A DNA stretch of 64,000 nt, taken from NCBI RefSeq assembly GCF_947500795.1, contig NZ_CANMTE010000001.1, positions 992,001 through 1,056,000 on the forward strand. The letters run 5' to 3'. The DNA comes from an uncultured Gelidibacter sp. (GTDB lineage Bacteria > Bacteroidota > Bacteroidia > Flavobacteriales > Flavobacteriaceae). Positions within the stretch are counted from its first letter, which is position 1, and the number at the start of each line of letters is the position of its first letter. This document shows, piece by piece, positions 16,856 to 24,533 of this stretch. The notes beneath the pieces were generated by a model. That model searched no databases, had not been told where the DNA came from, and was given only the letters and a program-made list of their open reading frames with translations. The translations under genes were made by a program, and so were the position numbers.

Positions 16856-17671
16856 ATGGGGCAATACAGTATTGAAACCGGCTTGTACCAAGAGCGCACC
16901 ATTTTAAAGGACACCTATTTTACGCCGCCATTTAACGTGGTTGAAATTCGTGAGGATAAAACCAACCCTTTAATGGAAGTGATGATTATGAGCTCTTCAC
17001 CAGGCTTTTTTAATCTGGATGATTATAAAATTGAAATAAACGTTAAGACCAATACCTTGCTAAATCTACAAACACAATCCTACCAACGGGTGTACGACAC
17101 GCCTGATGGCGCACGACAGGAAATGAAGGTAGTTATTGAAGAACATGCTTACTTCAGCCATGTGCCACATCCTTCCGTACCACATAAAGGCGCTATTTTT
17201 GAAAGTAAAAACAACATTAATCTCGCTAAAAACAGTGTGCTTATTTGGGGAGAAATATTGGCCTGTGGCCGAAAGCTTAATGGCGAATCCTTCGCTTTTA
17301 CGAAATATAGCAGTCTGACGGAAATTTATCGCGAAGGGAAATTATTTTATAAAGACAATTTATATCTAAAACCATCTGCCGTAGATTTTAAGACCCTTGG
17401 ACAATATGAAACGTTCACCTACCAAGCCAATTTTGTAAGTATTGATCCCTTTCATTCAGCAAAAGAACGGATGGCATTTATATCCACAGTGTTGGCCGAG
17501 GAAGAAGATATTCTATTTGGAGTATCACAACTTTCAGAAGACGCTTGCGCTTTAAGAGTTTTGGGTAATTCCGGAGAACAGCTTTTTTCAGCCTTAAAAA
17601 AAATTCAAAAACAATTAGACAAACACGCAAACGCTCTACGCAAAAAGGAAATAGAGCTCAAGTTAGTATAA
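16856..17671 (+). CDS. ureD: Urease accessory protein UreD
   Basis: A 271-residue UreD (also named UreH in some species), a beta-rich scaffold that binds apo-urease and lets nickel pass from UreG. The pattern LLNLQTQSYQRVYDTPDGA near residue 65, then HPSVPHKGAIFES near 100, then WGEILACGRKLNGESFAF near 135, fits the family. It lies 3 bp after ureG and 2 bp before the permease gene, so the three are co-translated. Its place at the end of the accessory genes (ureEFGD) is common in Bacteroidota. Confidence 0.93.
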   Translation: MGQYSIETGLYQERTILKDTYFTPPFNVVEIREDKTNPLMEVMIMSSSPGFFNLDDYKIEINVKTNTLLNLQTQSYQRVYDTPDGARQEMKVVIEEHAYFSHVPHPSVPHKGAIFESKNNINLAKNSVLIWGEILACGRKLNGESFAFTKYSSLTEIYREGKLFYKDNLYLKPSAVDFKTLGQYETFTYQANFVSIDPFHSAKERMAFISTVLAEEEDILFGVSQLSEDACALRVLGNSGEQLFSALKKIQKQLDKHANALRKKEIELKLV

Positions 17672-17673
17672 GA

Positions 17674-18378
17674 ATGGAATCAGAATTAAATGTATTATTA
17701 ATGGCCGCTATATCCATTAGCGTGCTTCATACCTTAACAGGGCCAGATCATTATATCCCTTTTATTGCCATAGGAAAAGCTAAAAATTGGACCCTCAGAC
17801 GCACTATTTTTTGGACTGTCGTTTGTGGCACTGGCCATGTCATGAGTTCCGTGCTCTTGGCTTTGGGAGGTGTGGCTCTAGGATTTTCATTAAACAAACT
17901 GACCTGGTTTGAAGAAGTAAGAGGCGGTTGGGCTGCCTGGGCATTATTCCTATTTGGAATTGTCTTTCTATTAATTGGAATATATCAAGTTTATAGAAAT
18001 AAAAAACACAAACATTTTGACGTGTATGATAGTGGCGATGTGTATGTATATGAGCATAAACACGGTCAGGGACCAGTCATGCCAACGGAACGACGCAAAG
18101 TAACGCCATGGGTCATGTTCATCATCTTTTTGTTGGGACCTTGTGAACCTATGATTCCCCTACTTACCTATCCTGCCATTATGAATTCTACTTATGGCAT
18201 TTATCTTATTACTGGGGTCTTTTTATTCTTCACCTTATTAATGATGGTAATGATGGTGGTTTTAGGGCATTATGGATTTAAATTAATAAAAACAGATTTC
18301 TTCGAAAAATATATGACTGCCATAGCAGGCGCAACGATTGCCATCTGTGGCGCAGGAATGATTTTCTTAGGTTGGTAG
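17674..18378 (+). CDS. UreH/NicO-type membrane protein, likely nickel permease
   Basis: A 234-residue protein with six predicted membrane helices. The first helix carries HTLTGPDHYIPF (about residues 20-31), close to the His-x4-Asp-His motif of nickel/cobalt permeases. The second helix contains GTGHVMSS. A cytosolic loop between helices 3 and 4 is rich in His/Lys/Tyr (KKHKHFDVYD). Helix 4 contains LLGPCEPMIPLLTYPA with a conserved Cys-Glu-Pro. The tight spacing after ureD (2 bp) supports a role in bringing nickel to urease. A sulfite-exporter-like function is the other option for this superfamily, but the context argues for nickel. Confidence 0.75.
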   Translation: MESELNVLLMAAISISVLHTLTGPDHYIPFIAIGKAKNWTLRRTIFWTVVCGTGHVMSSVLLALGGVALGFSLNKLTWFEEVRGGWAAWALFLFGIVFLLIGIYQVYRNKKHKHFDVYDSGDVYVYEHKHGQGPVMPTERRKVTPWVMFIIFLLGPCEPMIPLLTYPAIMNSTYGIYLITGVFLFFTLLMMVMMVVLGHYGFKLIKTDFFEKYMTAIAGATIAICGAGMIFLGW

Positions 18379-18400
18379 ACACCAACATCAATGAAACAAC

Positions 18401-18426
18401 AAAACCCCAGCATCTGCTGGGGTTTT
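18401..18426. terminator. Bidirectional terminator between the urease operon and aldehyde dehydrogenase
   Basis: AAAACCCCAGCA pairs with TGCTGGGGTTTT in a nearly perfect stem of 11-12 bp. It has A-rich and T-rich flanks on both sides and lies between two convergent genes. Confidence 0.9.
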
Positions 18427-18456
18427 GTATTATAAACTTATCTGATCAAGTTTTGA

Positions 18457-19959
18457 CTAAAAGAATCCCATAGGTTTCTTGTCGTAAGAGATCAACATGT
18501 TTTTTACAACACGGTAATGATCTAAAGCCATTTTATGGTTTTCACGACCAAATCCTGATTCTTTCACACCACCAAAAGGAGCGTGAGCAGGATACGTATG
18601 GTATTGGTTTACCCAAACTCTACCAGCTTGGATAGCACGTGGAACTTGGTATAATTCGTGAGCGTCACGAGACCAAACACCAGCACCTAATCCGTAAGGC
18701 GTATCGTTTGCTATAGCGATAGCTTCTTCAGTAGAACTGAATGTTGTTAAAGCTACTACTGGGCCAAAAATTTCTTCCTGGAACACACGCATGTTGTTAT
18801 CACCTTTTAATACGGTAGGTTGGATGTAATATCCTTCAGAAAGTTCACCTTCGTAGTTACCAGCGTCACCACCAGCTAATACTTCAGCGCCTTCTTCTTT
18901 ACCAATATTGATGTAGCCTAAGATTTTTTCGTATTGTGCTTTCGACACTTGAGAACCAATCATTGTTTCAGGATCTAATGGGTTTCCTGTTTTAATTTTT
19001 CTCAAACGTTCTTGCATTCTTACGATGAAATCGTCAGCAATATCTTCGTGCACTAAAATACGCGTTGGGGCTGTACAAATCTCACCTTGGTTAAGTGCGA
19101 ACATTAACGCGCCTTCAATAGCTTTGCTATAGAATTCATCGTCTTGATCGGCTACCGATGGGAAGAAAATGTTAGGAGATTTACCACCCAATTCCATGGT
19201 TACAGGAATGATGTTTTCTGCTGCGTTATGCAAAACTTTACGACCAGTTTCTGTAGAACCTGTGAAAGAAAGTTTAGCAATACGCTTAGATGTAGCTAAT
19301 GCTGCACCAGCTTCTGCACCAAATCCAGTGACGATGTTCAATACACCTGCTGGTAAAATATCACCAATAAGTTCCATTAAAGCAATAACACTAGTCGGCG
19401 TTTGCTCTGCTGGTTTTACAACCGCTGTACAACCTGCCGCCAATGCTGGAGCAATTTTCCAAGCTAACATTAACATTGGGAAATTCCAAGGGATGATTTC
19501 ACCAACCACACCAATAGGTTCGTGCAATACGATACTTACGGTATCTTTATCGTGTTCAGAAATTGATCCTTCGTCTGCACGGATAACACCTGCGAAATAA
19601 CGGAAGTGATCAATACAGTAAGGGATATCTGCTGCACGTGACTCACGGATTGGTTTACCGTTGTCAATAGTTTCTAAAGTTGCAAGGTATTCGAAGTTGT
19701 CTTCCATTACCTGAGCGATTTTCAATAACGCATTACTACGTTCTGTAGCGGAAGAGGTGCTCCAAGATGGGAACGCTTCGTGAGCTGCATCTAGCGCAAG
19801 ATCAATATCTTCTTGTGTTGAGCGTGCTGCTTGAGTGAATACTTTACCGTCTACTGGAGATACATTATCGAAATACTGACCTTTTACAGGTGCTACGAAC
19901 TTACCACCAATAAAGTTCCCGTATCTTTCTTTGAATACAGGTTTTGTTACATTTGCCAT
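18457..19959 (-). CDS. Aldehyde dehydrogenase (NAD-dependent, ExaC/AldB-like)
   Basis: A 500-residue ALDH that oxidises an aldehyde (acetaldehyde or similar) to the acid in the cytosol. Motifs in order are IPWNFPM near residue 155, KPAEQTP near 180, SFTGSTETG near 230 with the NAD loop, the general base in MELGGKSPN near 255, the catalytic cysteine in [11 protein letters not shown] near 290, and EIFGPVVA near 385. The C-terminus has [15 protein letters not shown]. Codon choice looks strongly biased, as in highly expressed genes. The promoter region carries two AraC-type half-sites, and an AraC regulator lies three genes upstream. Confidence 0.93.
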   Translation of the reverse strand: MANVTKPVFKERYGNFIGGKFVAPVKGQYFDNVSPVDGKVFTQAARSTQEDIDLALDAAHEAFPSWSTSSATERSNALLKIAQVMEDNFEYLATLETIDNGKPIRESRAADIPYCIDHFRYFAGVIRADEGSISEHDKDTVSIVLHEPIGVVGEIIPWNFPMLMLAWKIAPALAAGCTAVVKPAEQTPTSVIALMELIGDILPAGVLNIVTGFGAEAGAALATSKRIAKLSFTGSTETGRKVLHNAAENIIPVTMELGGKSPNIFFPSVADQDDEFYSKAIEGALMFALNQGEICTAPTRILVHEDIADDFIVRMQERLRKIKTGNPLDPETMIGSQVSKAQYEKILGYINIGKEEGAEVLAGGDAGNYEGELSEGYYIQPTVLKGDNNMRVFQEEIFGPVVALTTFSSTEEAIAIANDTPYGLGAGVWSRDAHELYQVPRAIQAGRVWVNQYHTYPAHAPFGGVKESGFGRENHKMALDHYRVVKNMLISYDKKPMGFF

Positions 19960-20025
19960 AATTATATAGTTTTAATTTTAATTCTTGATTTATGCTTGCA
20001 AAACAACCGTTGTGTAATTACACTG

Positions 20026-20094
20026 CAAATGTATGTCGGCTTCTCTCCCTTCTATTTATTGATACGGTTCAATAACTTATGAAAAAAGTTCAAT
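20026..20094 (-). promoter_or_regulatory. Promoter box and AraC-type operator of the aldehyde dehydrogenase gene
   Basis: On the minus strand TACATTTG (20033-20026) fits the -7 box, and no TTG is found at -33. Farther upstream two identical heptamers (GTTCAAT on plus, ATTGAAC on minus) sit at 20067-20073 and 20088-20094, exactly 21 bp apart. Direct repeats two helical turns apart are what AraC-family dimers bind. The nearer one is about 34 bp from the -7 box, so it could take the place of a -33 element. Confidence 0.6.
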
Positions 20095-20251
20095 GTGAAT
20101 AAAAGCAAAATAAAATTACCTTGAAATAGATACAAAATACTGTTTTTCAGATACTTAATTGATAAGCAAAATATTTAAGGATGTTTTATGGACTTTATGT
20201 GGACTAATAAAAGAGCGGTATCGTAAAGGAGCTCAGAGGTTTAATTAACCA

Positions 20252-20695
20252 TTATGCTTTCGTGTTTAGTATCTTTTTTCTTAATACCATAACGCTGCTT
20301 TTAATTTTAGCATTACGCAGCAATAGGTCATAGAATCCCATAGTTGCAAGCAATGAAATAAAGGCTAAGGCACCAAGTGCTCCACCAAAACCTTCGAAGA
20401 AATGGCTCTTGTTCATATAGATTAAACTAAAGATAGTTCCAGCAACAGCCAAACGGAAATAGCCCACCTTCAGTTTAGAAGAAACCATCCCAATAAAAGA
20501 GGTCCCGAAAAACACTACAGGAATGTTTTTTGTTAGATATGCGTTTAACAGCTCCGGACACCAATAAAAAAACAACGCCACAACTAATGATAGTAAGGCT
20601 GATGATCTTACGGTACTCCACTTAAACTGTTGACTGGCATAAAAGGTTAGTATGCCCCCAAGGATTCCAAAAATGACAATTACGAAAATATTCAT
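20252..20695 (-). CDS. Small integral membrane protein, paralogue B of a pair
   Basis: A 147-residue protein with about five membrane helices and no family I can name. I chose ATG at 20695, which overlaps the previous stop as ATGA; a TTG at 20704 is also in frame. Its C-terminal half (IPVVFFGTSFIGMVSS ... GFGGALGALAF) aligns well with that of the preceding protein, so the two are related by an old duplication. The GFGGxLGxxAF turn near residue 110 is the most striking shared feature. They may form a heteromeric channel or transporter. The ALDH lies downstream and the AraC regulator upstream. Confidence 0.65.
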   Translation of the reverse strand: MNIFVIVIFGILGGILTFYASQQFKWSTVRSSALLSLVVALFFYWCPELLNAYLTKNIPVVFFGTSFIGMVSSKLKVGYFRLAVAGTIFSLIYMNKSHFFEGFGGALGALAFISLLATMGFYDLLLRNAKIKSSVMVLRKKILNTKA

Positions 20696-21252
20696 GAGAT
20701 CCAATTGATTAATGCGACGACAACAACACCTCCAAAAGCAATGGTTCCCAGCTTCCCTCCCATGCCCACAAATAAATTTTTAGAAAGCATATAAAATAGT
20801 CCGGATACAAGTCCGCCAGCTATTACAAGATAAATTGAAGGGGCTATTTCTAAGCTGGACATGCCCACAAAAACACCACAGTAAATGGCAATGGGTACTT
20901 TTGAAAAATATTCAGATTCTTTATTTATAAGCGGGATAAATGAAGCCAAAACCCCAATCATTGTCGCAGAAATGACACTTCCCAAATCCGTAGAACTATG
21001 TAACAGATAACACATCACGGCTCCAATGGGCACCCAAATGGCTACTGAAAACCGTTCATATTCGTAATCTTCATGATGCAAATCCAGGTACTTGTAGCCA
21101 AACAATAAGGTCAATATAATAAGGACGAGCGATACAATTGCTGCAAAATTGCCTGCATCATATTTCTCTTTTGCAATCATGGTCAAAAATATAATTTGAA
21201 CAATCACAACAGTAATAATCATAAAAAACCTTGCGGCTTTATGTCTTTTCAT
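20692..21252 (-). CDS. Integral membrane protein, paralogue A of a pair
   Basis: A 186-residue protein with about six membrane helices: two near the N-terminus, a charged loop (DLHHEDYEYERFS), then four. The last part, VPIAIYCGVFVGMSSLEIAP, leads to VGMGGKLGTIAFGG. It matches the C-terminal half of the next protein residue by residue over about 55 positions, which indicates shared descent. I do not recognise the family. It reads from 31 bp after the AraC gene, so the three genes probably form one unit. Confidence 0.65.
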   Translation of the reverse strand: MKRHKAARFFMIITVVIVQIIFLTMIAKEKYDAGNFAAIVSLVLIILTLLFGYKYLDLHHEDYEYERFSVAIWVPIGAVMCYLLHSSTDLGSVISATMIGVLASFIPLINKESEYFSKVPIAIYCGVFVGMSSLEIAPSIYLVIAGGLVSGLFYMLSKNLFVGMGGKLGTIAFGGVVVVALINWIS

Positions 21253-21282
21253 GGGGAATAATTAACTAAAAAGGATGATATC

Positions 21283-22119
21283 CTAAATCTCCGTTGGACT
21301 CAATCCAAACTTGTTTTTAAAGGCTACACTAAAATTAGACAGATTGTTATAGCCGATATCTAAATAAATATCAGACGCTTTTAATTCGCCTCCCTGCAAC
21401 AGCTCCTTCGCTTTTTGAAGCCGTTTATCCTGAAGCCATTTTCCTGGTGGTTCGTTATATTCATTAGTAAAGTGTCGTTTAAAAGTTGACAGACTCATAT
21501 TGCATAAAAATGCAATTTCTTCCAATTTCAAATTAGAATGCACATTGCTTTCAACAATGTTTTTAAAGGGAGAGACTTCTTTCGATATTAACGAATGCAA
21601 ATAATGTTCAAAATGGCTGCCATATTTATTAAGCAGATAGAGCATAATTTCCTCAAATTTCAATACTAACAGCGCATCACTAAAACTATGATTTGTAAAA
21701 GTATCTGAAGATAAAGACGTTATAAAAGCAGCAAGATAATCATCATTTTCAATCACAAAATAAGGCACTTCCTCTTGATAGGGCTTTACATTATTAGTGT
21801 ATTTACTCAAAAATTCAGTCAGTTTACTTTCAGAAAAGAAAAAGAGTTTACAATAATAAATCGCATCTGTATCCAACAACTCTGTCCATAGCCAATTTCC
21901 TTTCTTCAGTAATAGCGACTGTTTGTTGTTTACCGCTACTGATGTATTTGCAAAATGCACTTGTTTTTTCCCAACCTGAAGAAAACTAAACATATTCATG
22001 CTCAAATTAACCTTACTCTTAACCACATCACTCGTCATTTTAAAATCATAAACAAACAGATCTTGCGGTTTATTCTGATTCTGAAAATAGATTTCAGGAA
22101 TGTTTTCTATTGGCATCAT
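21283..22119 (-). CDS. AraC family transcriptional regulator
   Basis: A 278-residue regulator. The N-terminal 165 residues are a sensing domain with no clear family signature. The last 100 hold two helix-turn-helix units: NLKLEEIAFLCNMSLSTFKR (about residues 200-219) and SDIYLDIGYNNLSNFSVAF, followed by FGLSPTEI, the classic AraC pattern. It ends almost at the second HTH. Given its position and the direct-repeat site upstream of the aldehyde dehydrogenase, it is the natural candidate for control of that gene, which is an inference. The ligand is unknown. Confidence 0.9.
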   Translation of the reverse strand: MMPIENIPEIYFQNQNKPQDLFVYDFKMTSDVVKSKVNLSMNMFSFLQVGKKQVHFANTSVAVNNKQSLLLKKGNWLWTELLDTDAIYYCKLFFFSESKLTEFLSKYTNNVKPYQEEVPYFVIENDDYLAAFITSLSSDTFTNHSFSDALLVLKFEEIMLYLLNKYGSHFEHYLHSLISKEVSPFKNIVESNVHSNLKLEEIAFLCNMSLSTFKRHFTNEYNEPPGKWLQDKRLQKAKELLQGGELKASDIYLDIGYNNLSNFSVAFKNKFGLSPTEI

Positions 22120-22371
22120 GTCGTGGTCTTGTGGTGATTTAAAATATTTGAGACTGCGAAATTACAGAAAAATGCAAGAGTACTTCTAGAAATCAGTGTT
22201 TAAGTAAATAGAAGGACTCAGTGAAAGCACTCTTAAGTTGAGGTCAACACGCGCTCTATATAAAAAAATGAGTTTCATAAAATGGTCATTCTTATCAATG
22301 GCTGTATATTAGCGAACTTAAAAATAATCTATAAAAAGACTGCGCATGTCTTTTGATAACCTACATTCATA

Positions 22372-23547
22372 ATGAAGCATTTATTTTCGAACTTACTCTT
22401 TAAAGTTTTTTTGGCCATCGTATTAGGAATAGTTTTCGGGCTGTATTTGCCTGAATCCGTAAACCGAATATTCACCACCTTTAATGCGTTTTTCGGACAG
22501 TTTTTAAGTTTTTCTATTCCATTAATAATTATGGGATTAATTATGCCTGCCATTTCTGACTTAGGAAAAGGTGCCGGCAAACTGCTTTTAATTACTGCTG
22601 CCATTGCCTACGGATCCACCTTGTTTTCTGGGTTTATGACTTACTTTACGGCTTCCAGCATATTCCCACAACTTTTAGAATCGCATGTCAACGATGTTGC
22701 CCAAGTGACCGATTCCGGGCGTGAGCTTACCCCGTATTTTAGTATAACGATTCCGCCTTTATTAGATGTTATGACGGCTTTGGTATTCGCTTTTGTGGTT
22801 GGTTTAGGATTATCATTTCAAGAAAAATCAAGCTTAAAACTGGTGGTTAAAGATTTCGAAAAGATCATCATGCAACTCATAGAAAAGGTTATTGTGCCGC
22901 TTTTACCACTTTTTATTTTAGGCATTTTTGCAAGCATGGCCTTTAGCGGACAAGTGTTCTCCATATTAAAGGTGTTTGTCAGCATTATCGGCGTTATATT
23001 CGCTTTACATATTTTACTCTTATTACTGCAATACACCATTGCAGGAGCACTTACCAAGAAAAATCCAATCAAACTTTTAGCCACGATGATGCCGGCTTAT
23101 TTTACGGCTTTAGGCACACAATCTTCCGCTGCAACAATTCCGGTGACGCTAGAACAAACGTTAAAAAATGGAGTATCAGAAAAAATTGCTGGTTTCGTTA
23201 TTCCTTTATGTGCGACCATTCATTTATCTGGAAGTATCATGAAAATTACCGCTTGTGCGATGGCTTTAATGATTTTACAAGGTATTCCGTTTAGCTTCAC
23301 GCTTTTTGCAGGCTTCATTTTTATGTTAGCCATCGCAATGGTTGCTGCCCCTGGCGTTCCTGGAGGCGCAATTATGGCAGCTGTCGGCATCCTACAATCG
23401 ATGTTAGGTTTCAATGAAGAAATGATTGGTTTAATGATTGCTCTATATATTGCCATGGATAGTTTCGGAACTGCCTGTAATGTTACTGGCGATGGTGCCA
23501 TTTCTTTAGTCGTAGATAAGATTACCAAAGAAAAATTAGTCGCTTAA
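22372..23547 (+). CDS. Dicarboxylate/amino acid:cation symporter (DAACS, SLC1-like)
   Basis: A 391-residue transporter with eight helices and two re-entrant loops that takes up dicarboxylates or small amino acids with Na+ or H+. HP1 reads GTQSSAATIPVTLEQ (about residues 246-260) and carries the SSAAT serine motif. Then follow the substrate/sodium helix (HLSGSIMKITACAMAL, about 284) and HP2 (AAPGVPGGAIMAAVGIL, about 327). The last helix has the MDSFGTACNVTGDG motif, including a conserved Asp for substrate amino groups. This resembles the SstT/GltP range, but the substrate cannot be fixed. It reads toward the ThiE-like gene, 67 bp away. Confidence 0.9.
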   Translation: MKHLFSNLLFKVFLAIVLGIVFGLYLPESVNRIFTTFNAFFGQFLSFSIPLIIMGLIMPAISDLGKGAGKLLLITAAIAYGSTLFSGFMTYFTASSIFPQLLESHVNDVAQVTDSGRELTPYFSITIPPLLDVMTALVFAFVVGLGLSFQEKSSLKLVVKDFEKIIMQLIEKVIVPLLPLFILGIFASMAFSGQVFSILKVFVSIIGVIFALHILLLLLQYTIAGALTKKNPIKLLATMMPAYFTALGTQSSAATIPVTLEQTLKNGVSEKIAGFVIPLCATIHLSGSIMKITACAMALMILQGIPFSFTLFAGFIFMLAIAMVAAPGVPGGAIMAAVGILQSMLGFNEEMIGLMIALYIAMDSFGTACNVTGDGAISLVVDKITKEKLVA

Positions 23548-23614
23548 AACTAAAAATCAACATCATTAAATGTTGCAATTTTCAAAGAATATCATCCATT
23601 CACCTTAAAAGATT

Positions 23615-24277
23615 ATGATTATGAACAACATTCCCAAGTTACATTACATCTCGCAAGGTGATAGTCCTGAACAACATTTAAGCAACATAAAAGAAGCGTG
23701 TACGTCTGGCGTTGAGTTGGTGGAATTGCGCCTTCAAAACATGGATGAGGCTACAGTTTTAAAAACTGCCGAACAAACAAGGGAAATCACGGGAATGTAC
23801 CACACCCGTTTGATTATTAGCGACTATTATCACATTGCCAAAACAGTTAAAGCCGACGGGGTATATTTTGAAAATTCAGAGGCTTGCCCATTGGACATTA
23901 GAGAACACTTATTTTCATGGCAAATTGTTGGAGGCGCAGCACATACTCTTGAAGATTGCAAACGCCTTTTAGATAAAAAAGTGGACTATATTGGCTTAGG
24001 ACCTTATAAATTAACCACATCGGGACAAACCTCAGCGCCAAGAGTAAGTCTAGCAGAATACACCACAATTATGGAAGCAATTTACACAGAGACACCCATT
24101 TTTGCATTTGGCGATATTCAATTAGAAGATGTTTCCGAACTATTAAAGACCGGCATCTATGGCGTCGCGGTATCGGAAGGACTTTCTGACGATTTTAAAA
24201 AAATCAGTTCGTTCCATAAATTACTCGGCGGATCTTCTACGCAAGAACAAGTGTGGAATGTAAATGACAGTGAATAA
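23615..24277 (+). CDS. Thiamine phosphate synthase-like protein (ThiE/TenI superfamily)
   Basis: A 220-residue TIM-barrel protein. The pattern GAAHTLEDCKRLLDKKVDYI then GLGPYKLT (about residues 108-137) and FGDIQLEDVSELLKTGIYGV near 170 match ThiE, which joins HMP-PP to thiazole phosphate. Several usual motifs are altered: the GVHLGQxD segment reads GVYFENSEACP, and the thiazole-binding threonines are in TTSGQTS. It is not next to other thi genes. It may be an active divergent ThiE, a TenI-like protein, or a stand-alone copy, so I give no gene symbol. Confidence 0.8.
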   Translation: MIMNNIPKLHYISQGDSPEQHLSNIKEACTSGVELVELRLQNMDEATVLKTAEQTREITGMYHTRLIISDYYHIAKTVKADGVYFENSEACPLDIREHLFSWQIVGGAAHTLEDCKRLLDKKVDYIGLGPYKLTTSGQTSAPRVSLAEYTTIMEAIYTETPIFAFGDIQLEDVSELLKTGIYGVAVSEGLSDDFKKISSFHKLLGGSSTQEQVWNVNDSE

Positions 24278-24359
24278 AATCGGTTGGACCAATAAAAGAG
24301 TTTATAGTTACAATCACTTTCATTGGATTTCAATCTCAAATTGACCCATCTTTAAATTG

Positions 24360-24428
24360 ATGAAATTTTCTTACATTCTAGCCACTATTTGCATCATTTT
24401 TAGCAATACTTTAACTCAGAAAATCTAA
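24360..24428 (+). CDS. Orphan 22-codon signal-peptide-like frame
   Basis: ATG at 24360 opens 22 codons, MKFSYILATICIIFSNTLTQ then KI and a stop. It looks like a secretion signal cut off just before the mature protein. Nothing follows that continues it in any frame. It could be the remains of a lost secreted protein, or chance. Low certainty. Confidence 0.25.
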   Translation: MKFSYILATICIIFSNTLTQKI

Positions 24429-24533
24429 AAAATCACAATTAGTTTTTAAGGTTATTTTTGGGATTAATAAAGCACTTCATCGCACCATTATAACGGTAAT
24501 TTTAAATTATAATCCATATTTAAAACGCCGATT

